Positions 39,225 through 47,917 of a DNA stretch of 56,009 bases are shown one piece after another. The translations under genes were made by a program, and so were the position numbers. The number at the start of each line of letters is the position of its first letter. The first letter of the stretch is position 1. The DNA is from JANYGM01 sp043764015 (GTDB taxonomy: Bacteria > Bacteroidota > Bacteroidia > Cytophagales > Thermonemataceae). The notes beneath the pieces were generated by a model. That model made no database searches. It was not told where the DNA came from and saw only the letters and a program-made list of their open reading frames with translations. The stretch covers positions 1-56,009 of the forward strand of contig JAYUKY010000041.1 of assembly GCA_043764015.1 (NCBI GenBank). The letters are read 5' to 3'.

Positions 39225-40388
39225 ATGAAAAACATCTCAAAAAACATTTCAAATTCTCTAAAAACCGCCATTTTTGGCACTTTGTTAGTTTTTTCATCTT
39301 GCAAAAAAGATGAGCCTATTCCTGCACTTGTGTTGCCAACTACCTACAATACTGCTACATTTGTAGCAAATACTGCAACACAAACAAATGTAGTTAATCA
39401 ACTTGTGGCACTTACAAACGAGGCAAAAAAAGGGCGTAGTGTTATCAATTCAATGACTAAAGCTAATTTGGATAATCTTTTTGCAACAGGAAATCCAAGT
39501 CTTGCAAGTCTAGCCACACTTTATTATAAAGGCAAATTGGAGGGTACAAATGGCTGGTTTGACGAAATTACGAAAGCAAGTAACAATTTATATGCGCCTG
39601 CTACACCTAATGGCACTTCTCAAGGGGGCGTTTATGGTACTGGAAGTAGTGCATATTTGTTTGATGAAAATGGTTTGGAAATGGAGCAAATGATTGAAAA
39701 GGGGCTATTTGGAGCAGTTTTATACAAACACGCCACAGATTTGATTGCTGGAAACATTACAGAAAGCACTTCTGACCAACTTTTAGCTATTTTTGGAGCT
39801 ACGCCAAGTTTTGCTAATTCTGGTTCTACTAATGTCGCAGTAGAAATCCGTGACAGAGCAATGGCAAATTATGCTGCTAGACGTGATAAAAATGATGGAA
39901 ATGGCTTTTATTCTCAAATGAAAACGCAATTTATTAAGCTACAAGCTGCCGTAAAAGCAGGTGCAAACTACAATAAAGAGCGTGATGAGGCACTTGCAGC
40001 ACTAAAATTGACTTGGGAAAAAGTGAACGCAGCAACTATTATCAATTATTGCCACGCTGTTGTGAGTGCTTTGAGCGCAACCACAACCACAGACAACCAA
40101 AAAGCGGCTGCACTTCACGCCTACGGTGAATGTGTGGGCTTTACTCACGGTTGGAGAACTATCCCACAAACACAAAAAAAGATTACTGATACACAAATAG
40201 ACGAGGTTTTGGTGCTTTTGAATGCACCTTACAACGGTACGCCAACATCTTACAAATTCATTACTGATGCCATAAATGAATTGCCAAAACTAACACAAAT
40301 CATCACCAAATTACAAGCAATTTATGGGTTTTCTACGCAAGAAGTGGAAGATTTTAGAAGTAATTGGGTAACAGTTCAAAATAGATAA
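39225..40388 (+). CDS. DUF4856 lipoprotein
   Basis: 387 residues with a lipobox (GTLLVFSSC). The family is recognised from TNEAKKGRSVINSMTKANLDN, ENGLEMEQMIEKGLFGAV, and ECVGFTHGWRTIPQT. DUF4856 proteins are Bacteroidota lipoproteins found with imelysins; their ALPHA-helical make-up is similar to imelysin and they are presumed part of a periplasmic metal or haem uptake system. First gene of the operon, behind the palindromic operator. Confidence 0.88.
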   Translation: MKNISKNISNSLKTAIFGTLLVFSSCKKDEPIPALVLPTTYNTATFVANTATQTNVVNQLVALTNEAKKGRSVINSMTKANLDNLFATGNPSLASLATLYYKGKLEGTNGWFDEITKASNNLYAPATPNGTSQGGVYGTGSSAYLFDENGLEMEQMIEKGLFGAVLYKHATDLIAGNITESTSDQLLAIFGATPSFANSGSTNVAVEIRDRAMANYAARRDKNDGNGFYSQMKTQFIKLQAAVKAGANYNKERDEALAALKLTWEKVNAATIINYCHAVVSALSATTTTDNQKAAALHAYGECVGFTHGWRTIPQTQKKITDTQIDEVLVLLNAPYNGTPTSYKFITDAINELPKLTQIITKLQAIYGFSTQEVEDFRSNWVTVQNR

Positions 40389-40418
40389 GTAAAAAACAAA
40401 TAAAATAAAAACAAATAG

Positions 40419-41588
40419 ATGAAAAAATTGATTAGTATTATATCAAAAAGTGCGTTTTCGCTCACTTTTATAATGATTTTTTTTACAAATTGTAAGAAAA
40501 AAGATGTAGAAGTGTCTTTGGAAGTACAAAACAAAGAAGCCATTATTAATTATGCTAATATTGTGTTAGCAACCTATGAAGATAGTTACACGTCTGCCGT
40601 AGCAATGCAACAAAAAGTAGATGCTTTTGTGGCTGCACCTACCGCACAAGGGCTTACTGACTGCAAAAATGCGTGGCTTGCTGCTCGTAACGTGTACGGA
40701 CAAACAGAGGCTTTTAGGTTTTATGGTGGTCCTATTGATGGTGATGACGGATTAGAAGGTTATATCAATGGGTGGCCAATGGACGAAAATGCCATTGATT
40801 ATGTGGCAGGAAATGCTACGGCTGGGCTTATCAATGATGCCGTAACTTATCCTAATATTACTAAAACTGTTATTTTAGATTTGAACGAAGTTGCATCTGA
40901 AACGTCTATTTTTACAGGCTGGCACGCAGTAGAATTTTTGCTTTGGGGACAAGATTTAAGCACAACAAGCGCAGGAACACGTCCACACACAGATTTTTTG
41001 ACAACAGGCGGAACAGCACAAAATCAAGCTAGGCGCAGAACGTATCTTAAAGTGGTAACGGATTTGCTTATAGAACACTTGCAAATTGTCCAAAATGCGT
41101 GGAAAACTGGTAGCGTTTATAGAGAGAGTTTTGTGAATAATCCTGATGTTCCTACAATTATGGGCAATATTTTTACAGGAATTGGCTCACTTTGTAAGGG
41201 TGAATTGGCGGGTGAACGTATGCTTGTGGCAGTAGAATTGCAAGACCAAGAAAATGAACATTCTTGTTTTAGTGATAACACAACTAACGACATCAAAATG
41301 AATTTTTTAGGTATTAAAAGTGTGTATTTAGGCACTTATACACGTCTTGATGGCTCAAAAATAACTGGGAAAAGTTTTGCAGAAATTACGCAAACTTTTG
41401 ATAAGACTAAAGCTGATGCCGTTATTACGGCTTTTGCAAATGTTGATACAAAAATAAGCCTTATTCCGTTAGTTTTTGACCAAGCAATTATCAATAATCC
41501 TACTAAAATACTTGATGCAGTGGAAGCCTTAAAGACTTGTAGCGACAAACTAGCTGATGCAAGCATAGTTTTGAAGGCAAAATTATAA
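40419..41588 (+). CDS. Imelysin family iron-regulated protein (peptidase M75)
   Basis: 389 residues, lipoprotein (FFTNCKKKD). The imelysin GxHxxE motif is intact in FTGWHAVEFLLWGQD (about residues 166-180), and RFYGGPIDGDDGLEGYINGW is typical of the IrpA-like subgroup. Imelysins such as PA4372/IrpA are iron-regulated periplasmic or surface proteins; protease activity is disputed and metal binding is favoured. 30 bp after the DUF4856 gene. Confidence 0.93.
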   Translation: MKKLISIISKSAFSLTFIMIFFTNCKKKDVEVSLEVQNKEAIINYANIVLATYEDSYTSAVAMQQKVDAFVAAPTAQGLTDCKNAWLAARNVYGQTEAFRFYGGPIDGDDGLEGYINGWPMDENAIDYVAGNATAGLINDAVTYPNITKTVILDLNEVASETSIFTGWHAVEFLLWGQDLSTTSAGTRPHTDFLTTGGTAQNQARRRTYLKVVTDLLIEHLQIVQNAWKTGSVYRESFVNNPDVPTIMGNIFTGIGSLCKGELAGERMLVAVELQDQENEHSCFSDNTTNDIKMNFLGIKSVYLGTYTRLDGSKITGKSFAEITQTFDKTKADAVITAFANVDTKISLIPLVFDQAIINNPTKILDAVEALKTCSDKLADASIVLKAKL

Positions 41589-41601
41589 TTAGTCTATAAA
41601 C

Positions 41602-41634
41602 AGCCCTTCAAGGTTTTAAAAACCTTGAAGGGCT
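41602..41634. repeat. 33-bp palindrome between operon genes
   Basis: AGCCCTTCAAGGTTTT (16 nt), one A, and its exact complement. It lies in the 64-bp gap between imelysin and the di-haem gene and could modulate relative expression. Confidence 0.75.
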
Positions 41635-41652
41635 AATTAGTGTTTTTACAAA

Positions 41653-43065
41653 ATGAACAAAAATTTACTTTATATTTTAGTTTTGATGTCAGTTTTGGGA
41701 GCGTGTAAAACCTCTTCAAATGACTTAAATCAGCCTATTGATGCAACAGAAGAATATGCAGGTGGTGAAAATTTCACTACTTTTGATTTTTCTGAAAATG
41801 CTTTTGGAGAAGAAGGTAAAAATATTACCAGCACAGAAAGTAATCAATTTGTAGTTGGAAATAGCCTTTTTAGGGCAAATTGGGTTACTGCGCCCTCGTC
41901 TGTGCAAAGTTTGGACGGTTTAGGACCAATTTTTAATGGGATTTCTTGCGGTTCTTGTCATTTTAAAGATGGGAGAGCAAAACCGCCTCAAACTGCATCA
42001 GAGCCATTAAATGGTTTGCTTTTTAGAATGAGTGTAGGACTTGATAATATAGGAAATGCTATTCCAGAACCAAATTATGGCGGGCAATTTCAAGATAAAG
42101 CCGTCACAACCGCCAATTTGGGCGTGTTGCGTGAGGGTGGCGTGAGTGTAAGTTACGAGGAAATAAGCGGAAATTATGCAGACGGAATGCCCTACACAAT
42201 GCATAAACCTATTTATAATTTTATTGGTTTGAATTATGGTGCTTTTGATGCTAATATGATGTATTCGCCACGTATTGCACAACAAATTCCAGGACTTGGA
42301 CTGTTGGAAAATATCCCTGAAAGTATCATTTTAGCACTTTCTGATGAAAATGACAGTAATAATGATGGTATTTCTGGTAAAGCTAATATGGTTTGGAACG
42401 TAGAAAAACAGGCACTTTCTTTGGGGCGTTTTGGCTGGAAAGCAAATATACCAACTCTCAAACAACAGACTGCAGGGGCTTTTAATGGTGATATTGGCAT
42501 TACTACTTCTATTTTTCCTAAGCATGACCTCACTACTAATCAGCAAAATATGTATGCAAATATTCCTAATGGTGGCAACCCAGAAGTTGATGATAACGCT
42601 TTGGAAAAGATTGTAAATTATGTAAAAATGCTTTCTGTGCCTGCTAGACGTGATTTTAAAGATACAGAAGTTTTGCAAGGAAAAACTATTTTTACTAATC
42701 TTAAATGTGGTTCCTGTCATTATGAAAAATTTGAAACAGGCAATAATAGCCCTATTGTGGCACTTAATAACCAAAAAATAAGACCTTATACAGACCTTCT
42801 TTTGCACGATATGGGCGCAGGACTTGCAGACAACCGTCCAGATTATAAAGCTACAGGCACAGAATGGCGTACTCCGCCACTTTGGGGCATAGGACTACTT
42901 CAAACTGTGAATAATCATACTTTCTTGTTGCACGATGGTAGAGCTAGAAATGTGGAAGAGGCAATACTTTGGCATAGTGGAGAGGCAGAAAAGTCTAAAA
43001 ATGATTTTAAAAAACTTTCTAGTCAAGAAAGAAAAAATTTGATAAAATTCGTTAATTCATTGTAA
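41653..43065 (+). CDS. Di-haem oxidoreductase family protein (DUF1111), lipoprotein
   Basis: 470 residues with lipobox (VLGACKTSS). Two haem-binding CxxCH motifs, CGSCH at about residues 97-101 (ISCGSCHFKDGRA) and about 353-357 (KCGSCHYEK), mark the MauG/CcpA-like di-haem fold; DLLLHDMGAGLAD and HDGRARNVEEAILWH are DUF1111 signatures. Probable periplasmic electron carrier or peroxidase. In this context it may change the redox state of iron for the imelysins, which is inference. Confidence 0.92.
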   Translation: MNKNLLYILVLMSVLGACKTSSNDLNQPIDATEEYAGGENFTTFDFSENAFGEEGKNITSTESNQFVVGNSLFRANWVTAPSSVQSLDGLGPIFNGISCGSCHFKDGRAKPPQTASEPLNGLLFRMSVGLDNIGNAIPEPNYGGQFQDKAVTTANLGVLREGGVSVSYEEISGNYADGMPYTMHKPIYNFIGLNYGAFDANMMYSPRIAQQIPGLGLLENIPESIILALSDENDSNNDGISGKANMVWNVEKQALSLGRFGWKANIPTLKQQTAGAFNGDIGITTSIFPKHDLTTNQQNMYANIPNGGNPEVDDNALEKIVNYVKMLSVPARRDFKDTEVLQGKTIFTNLKCGSCHYEKFETGNNSPIVALNNQKIRPYTDLLLHDMGAGLADNRPDYKATGTEWRTPPLWGIGLLQTVNNHTFLLHDGRARNVEEAILWHSGEAEKSKNDFKKLSSQERKNLIKFVNSL

Positions 43066-43067
43066 AA

Positions 43068-43089
43068 GCCCCCTAACCCCCAAAGGGGG
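43068..43089. repeat. CCCC/GGGG palindrome after the di-haem gene
   Basis: GCCCCCTAACCCCC-aaa-GGGGG, followed by AATAATACAAATAATACAA. The CCCCTAACCCC half is the same as in the HTTM insert (45203-45232, inverted). Confidence 0.65.
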
Positions 43090-43126
43090 AATAATACAAA
43101 TAATACAAAATTAAATTCTTAGAAAA

Positions 43127-44257
43127 ATGCAAAAAAATATAAAACTAATTTTGGTGATAAACCTTCTTTTCTTACAATTATTTTCTTCTTGTAAAGATAA
43201 AACTGATATAACTGCCAATAATTTTGATAGAAAACTGATGTTGCAAAACTATGCTCAAAAGCTTATAAAACCTGCTTTTTTGGATTTGAAAACGCAAACT
43301 GATATCTTACAAACCGCTACACAAAGTTTTATGGCTACACCAAATACGGCAAATCTTAGCGCACTTCAAGCAGCTTGGGTGAATGCTTATTCAGCTTTTC
43401 AACATACGAATAGTTATAATTTTGGTGTTGCTGGTGAGCAAGGTTTGCGTAAAAGTTTGACAGAAGAAATTGCTACTTTTCCTGTGTCTAATACCAAAAT
43501 TGATAATGCAATAACGCTTGGAAATGCTAATTTTAGTGATTTTAACAGAGATGCAAGAGGTTTTTTGGCAATTGAGTATTTAATTTTTGATTTGAATAAT
43601 GATAACAATTTAATTATCAGTAATTTCACGACACAAACCAATTTCCAAAACCGTAAGAATTTCTTAATAAATGCTGTTACCAATCTCAAAACACGTATTG
43701 ATGAAGTAAATACTACTTGGAATGGTGCAAATGCAACTTTTGCAAATGAATTTATCGCAAATGATGCCACAGATGTTGGTAGCAGCACTTCTCAACTTTA
43801 TAACGAGTTTTTGCGTAGTTTTGAAGCACTCAAAAACTTCAAATTGGGTGTTCCATTGGGTAAGCGTGCAGGACAAACGCAAACAGAGGCGCAAAGAGTT
43901 GAAGCTTATTATTCTTCTAAAACACTTGTAATGATGCAGTTACATTTCAAATCAATAGAAAATATTTGGTATGGAAAATCAAAAACAGAAGAAGATGGTA
44001 TAGGTTTTAAAGAATATTTGCAAAGCGTTGAAGGCGGAAATGCGCTTATTACATCAACAGAAACACAATTATTAGCTATTAAAAGTGCTTTAAATGCTAT
44101 TCCTACAAGTAATTCTGTTGCTTTTCAGATAACAAATTCTCCACTTTTATTAGAAAACTTACATACAGAAATACAGAAAAATACAAGATTTTTTAAAAGT
44201 GATATGTCCTCATTATTGGGTATTGCTATTACTTTTAGTAGCGGAGATGGAGATTAA
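43127..44257 (+). CDS. Second imelysin family protein, altered GxHxxE
   Basis: 376 residues, lipobox (LQLFSSC). Imelysin-like layout with AAWVNAYSAFQHTNSYNFG and RGFLAIEYLIFD. The GxHxxE motif reads G-F-L-A-I-E: the His is replaced by Leu while the Glu stays, so metal binding at this site is probably changed. Such a divergent second imelysin is common in these operons. It starts 61 bp after the di-haem gene. Confidence 0.88.
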   Translation: MQKNIKLILVINLLFLQLFSSCKDKTDITANNFDRKLMLQNYAQKLIKPAFLDLKTQTDILQTATQSFMATPNTANLSALQAAWVNAYSAFQHTNSYNFGVAGEQGLRKSLTEEIATFPVSNTKIDNAITLGNANFSDFNRDARGFLAIEYLIFDLNNDNNLIISNFTTQTNFQNRKNFLINAVTNLKTRIDEVNTTWNGANATFANEFIANDATDVGSSTSQLYNEFLRSFEALKNFKLGVPLGKRAGQTQTEAQRVEAYYSSKTLVMMQLHFKSIENIWYGKSKTEEDGIGFKEYLQSVEGGNALITSTETQLLAIKSALNAIPTSNSVAFQITNSPLLLENLHTEIQKNTRFFKSDMSSLLGIAITFSSGDGD

Positions 44258-44259
44258 AC

Positions 44260-44293
44260 GAAGTACGAGGTTTGAAGTACGAAAAATACAATT
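44260..44293 (+). repeat. Degenerate GTACGAA array ending AAATACAA
   Basis: CGAAGTACGAGGTTTGAAGTACG then AAAAATACAATTAT. It lies immediately before the HTTM reading frame, whose normal start codon is missing. Confidence 0.6.
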
Positions 44294-44309
44294 ATAAATA
44301 TTTTATAAA

Positions 44310-45671
44310 CTGAATAATATTCTAAAATACCTTCAAAAACAAGTTCCAGCTGCGCCATTGATAGTTTTTAAAATTATCTTTGGCGCACTTATGATAATAG
44401 GAACTATCCGTTTTATGTATTTTGGTTGGATAGAAGACCACTACATAAAACCAAAATTTCATTTCAAATATTGGGGTTTTGAGTGGATAGAATCACTTTC
44501 TAGCCATTATTTGTATGCCATTCATTACTTGATGATTTTGGCTGCTTTGGGCGTGATGTTTGCACAAAAAACACTTTATAAACTTGCCGCAATAGTTTTA
44601 TTTTTGTGTTTTACTTACACAGAACTAATTGATTTAACCTATTACCTAAATCACTATTATTTTGTAAGTTGTGTTTGTTTTTTGTTGATATTTATTCAAA
44701 CTCCCTCTCCTTTGGGGAGGGCTGGGGTGGGGCTATTTGGCGGGAATGTGCCTAATTGGTGTATTTTGGCACTAAAATTACAAATAAGTTTCGTTTATAT
44801 TTACGCAGGGCTTGCAAAAATCAATTATGATTGGCTTTTTAATGCTTTGCCGCTCAAAATTTGGCTTCCTGCACACGACAAAATGCCCATAATTGGCACA
44901 ATTTTTACATGGCAAATCACGCCTTATGTGTTTTCGTGGATAGGAATGTTGTATGATTGTACTATTGTTTTTTTTCTGATCAATAAAAAAACACGTTTTT
45001 TTGCTTATTTAACAGTCATTATTTTTCACGTTTTGACAGGTTTACTCTTTCAAATTGGTGTTTTCCCTCTCGTGATGATAGGCGCAACTTTGATATTTTT
45101 TGACTGGGATTTTCTTAATCAAACCACCCCCAGCCCCTCCTTAGGAAGGAGGGGGGCTTTGTTCCCTTCCAGTTTAGAAGGAGTTAGAAATGAAGCCTTG
45201 TCCCCCTCCTTTTTAGGAGGGGTTAGGGGTGGTATTTTGATTTTTTTTTTCCTTTTCCAAATTATTTTCCCTTTGCGGTTTTTGTGTTATGAAAGTAACT
45301 TGTTTTGGTCAGAAGAAGGCTACCGTTTTTCGTGGCGTGTGATGCTGATGGAAAAGGCAGGAACAGCCACTTTTTACGTAAAAAACCCTGTTACAGGCAA
45401 AGAGGGTATTGTTGATAATGCAGAATTTTTAAATTCTCATCAAGAAAAACAAATGGCAATGCAACCAGATATGATTTTGCAATTTGCTCACTTTCTAGGA
45501 AATCATTATCAAAAAATCTCAAAAACACCAAATTTAGTACATTCTGTGCGTGTAGAGGCTTATATTACGCTCAACGGAAAGCCAAGTAAGTTGCTTATTG
45601 ACCCAAATATCAACTTAATGAATGAAAAAGACACTTTTGCGCCAAAAAAGTGGATTTTGAGCTATAAATAA
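44310..45671 (+). CDS. HTTM domain protein (vitamin K-dependent gamma-carboxylase-like) with repeat inserts
   Basis: About 453 residues, multipass membrane protein of the HTTM family. Conserved parts: VPAAPLIVFKIIFG at the start, FGWIEDHYIKPKFHFKYWGFEW, YIYAGLAKINYDW, and SEEGYRFSWRVMLMEK toward the end. Family members are typical last genes of imelysin operons. No ATG precedes the conserved N-terminus; the frame opens after TAA 44295 and CTG 44310 or ATT 44319 would have to serve, whereas TTG 44358 truncates it. Two palindromic repeats are inserted in frame (13 and 37 codons). Confidence 0.85.
   Translation: MNNILKYLQKQVPAAPLIVFKIIFGALMIIGTIRFMYFGWIEDHYIKPKFHFKYWGFEWIESLSSHYLYAIHYLMILAALGVMFAQKTLYKLAAIVLFLCFTYTELIDLTYYLNHYYFVSCVCFLLIFIQTPSPLGRAGVGLFGGNVPNWCILALKLQISFVYIYAGLAKINYDWLFNALPLKIWLPAHDKMPIIGTIFTWQITPYVFSWIGMLYDCTIVFFLINKKTRFFAYLTVIIFHVLTGLLFQIGVFPLVMIGATLIFFDWDFLNQTTPSPSLGRRGALFPSSLEGVRNEALSPSFLGGVRGGILIFFFLFQIIFPLRFLCYESNLFWSEEGYRFSWRVMLMEKAGTATFYVKNPVTGKEGIVDNAEFLNSHQEKQMAMQPDMILQFAHFLGNHYQKISKTPNLVHSVRVEAYITLNGKPSKLLIDPNINLMNEKDTFAPKKWILSYK
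44699..44737. repeat. CCCC/GGGG repeat inserted in the HTTM gene, copy A
   Basis: CCCTCTCC-tttg-GGGAGGG plus GGGGTGGGG encodes TPSPLGRAGVGLF between FIQ and the conserved VPNW segment. In frame. Confidence 0.7.
45122..45232. repeat. 111-bp composite palindrome inserted in the HTTM gene, copy B
   Basis: Outer arms ACCACCCC (45122-45129) and GGGGTGGT (45225-45232); inner CCCCTCCT-taggA-AGGAGGGG type hairpins on both sides. 111 bp is 37 codons and adds residues such as SPSLGRRGALFP and SPSFLGGVRGG in a loop. Confidence 0.8.
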
Positions 45672-45744
45672 GCCTATTTTTTCTAATAAAAATTAGCAAA
45701 AAACTTTTATCTTTGTGAGTGAAATTTATTAGACAAAACTAAAA

Positions 45745-46716
45745 ATGGAAAAACAATTTGAAGAGATTGCTTTATTTGTGCAAAAAGCTAAAAATGATGC
45801 ACTAAAAATGGTTAATAAAGCCCTTATCAACCTGTATTGGCAGGTTGGTGAGTATATCAGCCTCAAAATTCAGGGAGCAGAATGGGGTGAAAGTGTAGTA
45901 ATGCAACTTGCTAAGTTTCTGGCTGAAAAATACCCTGATTTGAAAGGGTTTTCTGATAAAAATCTTTGGCGAATGAAGCAATTTTTTGAGCTTTATGACC
46001 AAAATGAAAAACTCTCACCACTGGTGAGAGAAATTGCTTGGACAAATAACCTGCTCATAATGAGCAAAACAAAGACCATAGAGGAAAAAGAATTTTATCT
46101 TAGGCTTTGTTTGCAAGAGAGATACAGTAAAAGAGAGTTAGAAAAGCAGTTGCAAAGTGCTTTTTATGAACGAACAATGCTAAATCCTGCAAAAATTTCG
46201 CCAGTTGCGAAAGAAATTTATCCAACACTTGAAAAATATTTTTTGGATAGTTATGCCGTTGATTTTCTGAATTTAGATGATAATTACTCGGAATTTGAAT
46301 TTCAAAAAGCTATTACAAATAATCTAAAAGACTTTATTTTGGCTTTTGGCAAAGATTTTATATTTATTGGAGAAGAATACAAATTGCAGGTAGGCAAGCA
46401 AGATTTTTATATTGATTTGTTGTTTTTTCATAGAGAATTGTCGTGTTTAGTGGCTTTTGAGCTTAAAATTGATGATTTTAAGCCTGAATATTTAGGGCAA
46501 CTTAATTTTTATTTGGAAGCGTTGGACAGAGATGTGAAAAAATCACACGAAAACCCAAGTGTAGGCATTATTTTGTGCAAAAATAAAGATAATGAAGTGG
46601 TAGAATATGCGCTTAGTCGTAGTTTGTCGCCGACTTTAGTGGCAGAATACACAACCAAACTTATTGATAAAAATCTTCTGCAACAAAAATTACACGAATT
46701 ATTTGAAAATAAATAA
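45745..46716 (+). CDS. DUF1016 (YhcG-like) PDDEXK nuclease domain protein
   Basis: 323 residues. N-terminal helical DUF1016_N (VNKALINLYWQVGEYI, GFSDKNLWRMKQFFELY) and C-terminal PD-(D/E)XK nuclease (VGKQDFYIDLLFFHREL, then CLVAFELKIDDFKPEYLGQL) with Asp, Glu and Lys in place. Such proteins occur as accessory nucleases in defence-type regions and in type I restriction loci. A -7 box TATCTTTG is at 45708-45715. The adjacent frameshifted gene is of unknown relation. Confidence 0.93.
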   Translation: MEKQFEEIALFVQKAKNDALKMVNKALINLYWQVGEYISLKIQGAEWGESVVMQLAKFLAEKYPDLKGFSDKNLWRMKQFFELYDQNEKLSPLVREIAWTNNLLIMSKTKTIEEKEFYLRLCLQERYSKRELEKQLQSAFYERTMLNPAKISPVAKEIYPTLEKYFLDSYAVDFLNLDDNYSEFEFQKAITNNLKDFILAFGKDFIFIGEEYKLQVGKQDFYIDLLFFHRELSCLVAFELKIDDFKPEYLGQLNFYLEALDRDVKKSHENPSVGIILCKNKDNEVVEYALSRSLSPTLVAEYTTKLIDKNLLQQKLHELFENK

Positions 46717-46756
46717 CTAATTTTACAGGCGTTTCTCGCAAGAAAATAACTAAAAT

Positions 46757-46870
46757 ATGACTTCAGTACAAAGATTGTTTAATAATATCAAAAAACTTGT
46801 CCTTATCTGTTATAAGATTAGGTATTTTTTGTTTATATTATCACTAAAAAACATAGCAAATGATAGCTAA
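46757..46870 (+). CDS. Possible 37-residue leader peptide
   Basis: An ATG opens a 37-codon frame whose TAA overlaps the next start (TAATG at 46868). Sequence is basic with one hydrophobic stretch (YFLFILSL). Evidence is only position and overlap. Confidence 0.22.
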   Translation: MTSVQRLFNNIKKLVLICYKIRYFLFILSLKNIANDS

Positions 46871-47349
46871 TGATTGACATAAAGATTAAAAAAAGATTAA
46901 AAAGCATTTTGGAAGATACTCAACTTGAAAATAAAGTTTATAATTGGCATAAACAAAACAATTTTTATCTATTAGAAAATCTAATTTATGTGATAAGTGA
47001 GTTAGAATATCATTTTGAGCTTTCAAAAGAAATAAAAGCGGAAATATTAACAAATATTGAGTTTTTAGCAACTTTTGAAATAAGAAAAAGTAGTTTAAAC
47101 ATTTTACCAAAAGATTGGATAAATCCTAGCACTAAAAAAGTTGATAATGAAAAACTTGATGAGCTATGGTTGCAACCAGAAAGAGGTTATTTAATCAAAA
47201 TATTAGAAAAATCAGAACAAGCAGAAGATAAAATTGCATTAGATATACTTTTAAATGGTCAAGCGGTTAAATATAGAGGCTTAGATAAAAATACAGAAGA
47301 TAGAAAGATATTGAGATTAGAAAAAATTACAAAAAAGTGTTCAAGATAA
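46870..47349 (+). CDS. N-terminal part of a frameshifted unknown protein
   Basis: 159 residues, mainly helical and charged, no known domain. It ends abruptly in KITKKCSR after two A6 runs (47321 and 47331). In the next frame the reading continues as KLQKSVQDNKIVIFLGRQ into the following open frame, so the two are most likely one gene of about 330 residues with a single-base slip. Confidence 0.55.
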   Translation: MIDIKIKKRLKSILEDTQLENKVYNWHKQNNFYLLENLIYVISELEYHFELSKEIKAEILTNIEFLATFEIRKSSLNILPKDWINPSTKKVDNEKLDELWLQPERGYLIKILEKSEQAEDKIALDILLNGQAVKYRGLDKNTEDRKILRLEKITKKCSR

Positions 47350-47356
47350 TAAAATA

Positions 47357-47878
47357 GTGATTTTTTTGGGTCGTCAGAATAGAGTTTATCAAACATTACA
47401 AGCTAATCTAAATGCTAAACATATTGGAAAATTTCATTTTGTTAGTGACCATACTTGGTCTGCAAATGGATATACAGAACGAGCAATGAAAACATCTGAT
47501 AGTCGCCTTAGTGTGATTCAGGCTTGTGAAACCATATTTAGACTGCCAACTTTAAATTTGCAAGGAGGTAGAATAAATGATAGATTTATTATGTTTACAT
47601 TGGATAGTTATGATGCAAAGGGTTGTTTAGCAGCCATTTACTCTGATTCTAACCGTATTGCAAGGAATTACACAAAGCCAAAAATAGAAAATATAACTGA
47701 TTTTGAATTTGCCTACACAGGTTTAACAGACTTAGAATTAGCTAATATTGTAAGAAATAAAAATTGGTTTGATTTAACTAAATTTTGTAGAACAAATGAA
47801 AATGGTGAATTAGAAGAACTTACGTCAGAACAAGTTAAAGAAGAATATGGCATAAAATTTATAGGAAACCAACTATAA
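47357..47878 (+). CDS. C-terminal part of a frameshifted unknown protein
   Basis: 173 residues from GTG 47357; the frame is open from 47321. Contains GKFHFVSDHTWSANGYTERAM and CETIFRLPTLNLQGGR, which look like a conserved domain I cannot name. No ATG near its beginning, which supports it being the downstream part of the 46870 gene rather than a separate one. Confidence 0.55.
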   Translation: MIFLGRQNRVYQTLQANLNAKHIGKFHFVSDHTWSANGYTERAMKTSDSRLSVIQACETIFRLPTLNLQGGRINDRFIMFTLDSYDAKGCLAAIYSDSNRIARNYTKPKIENITDFEFAYTGLTDLELANIVRNKNWFDLTKFCRTNENGELEELTSEQVKEEYGIKFIGNQL

Positions 47879-47917
47879 AAAACACAAGAATTCAAAAATT
47901 CTTAAAACAATAAAAAT

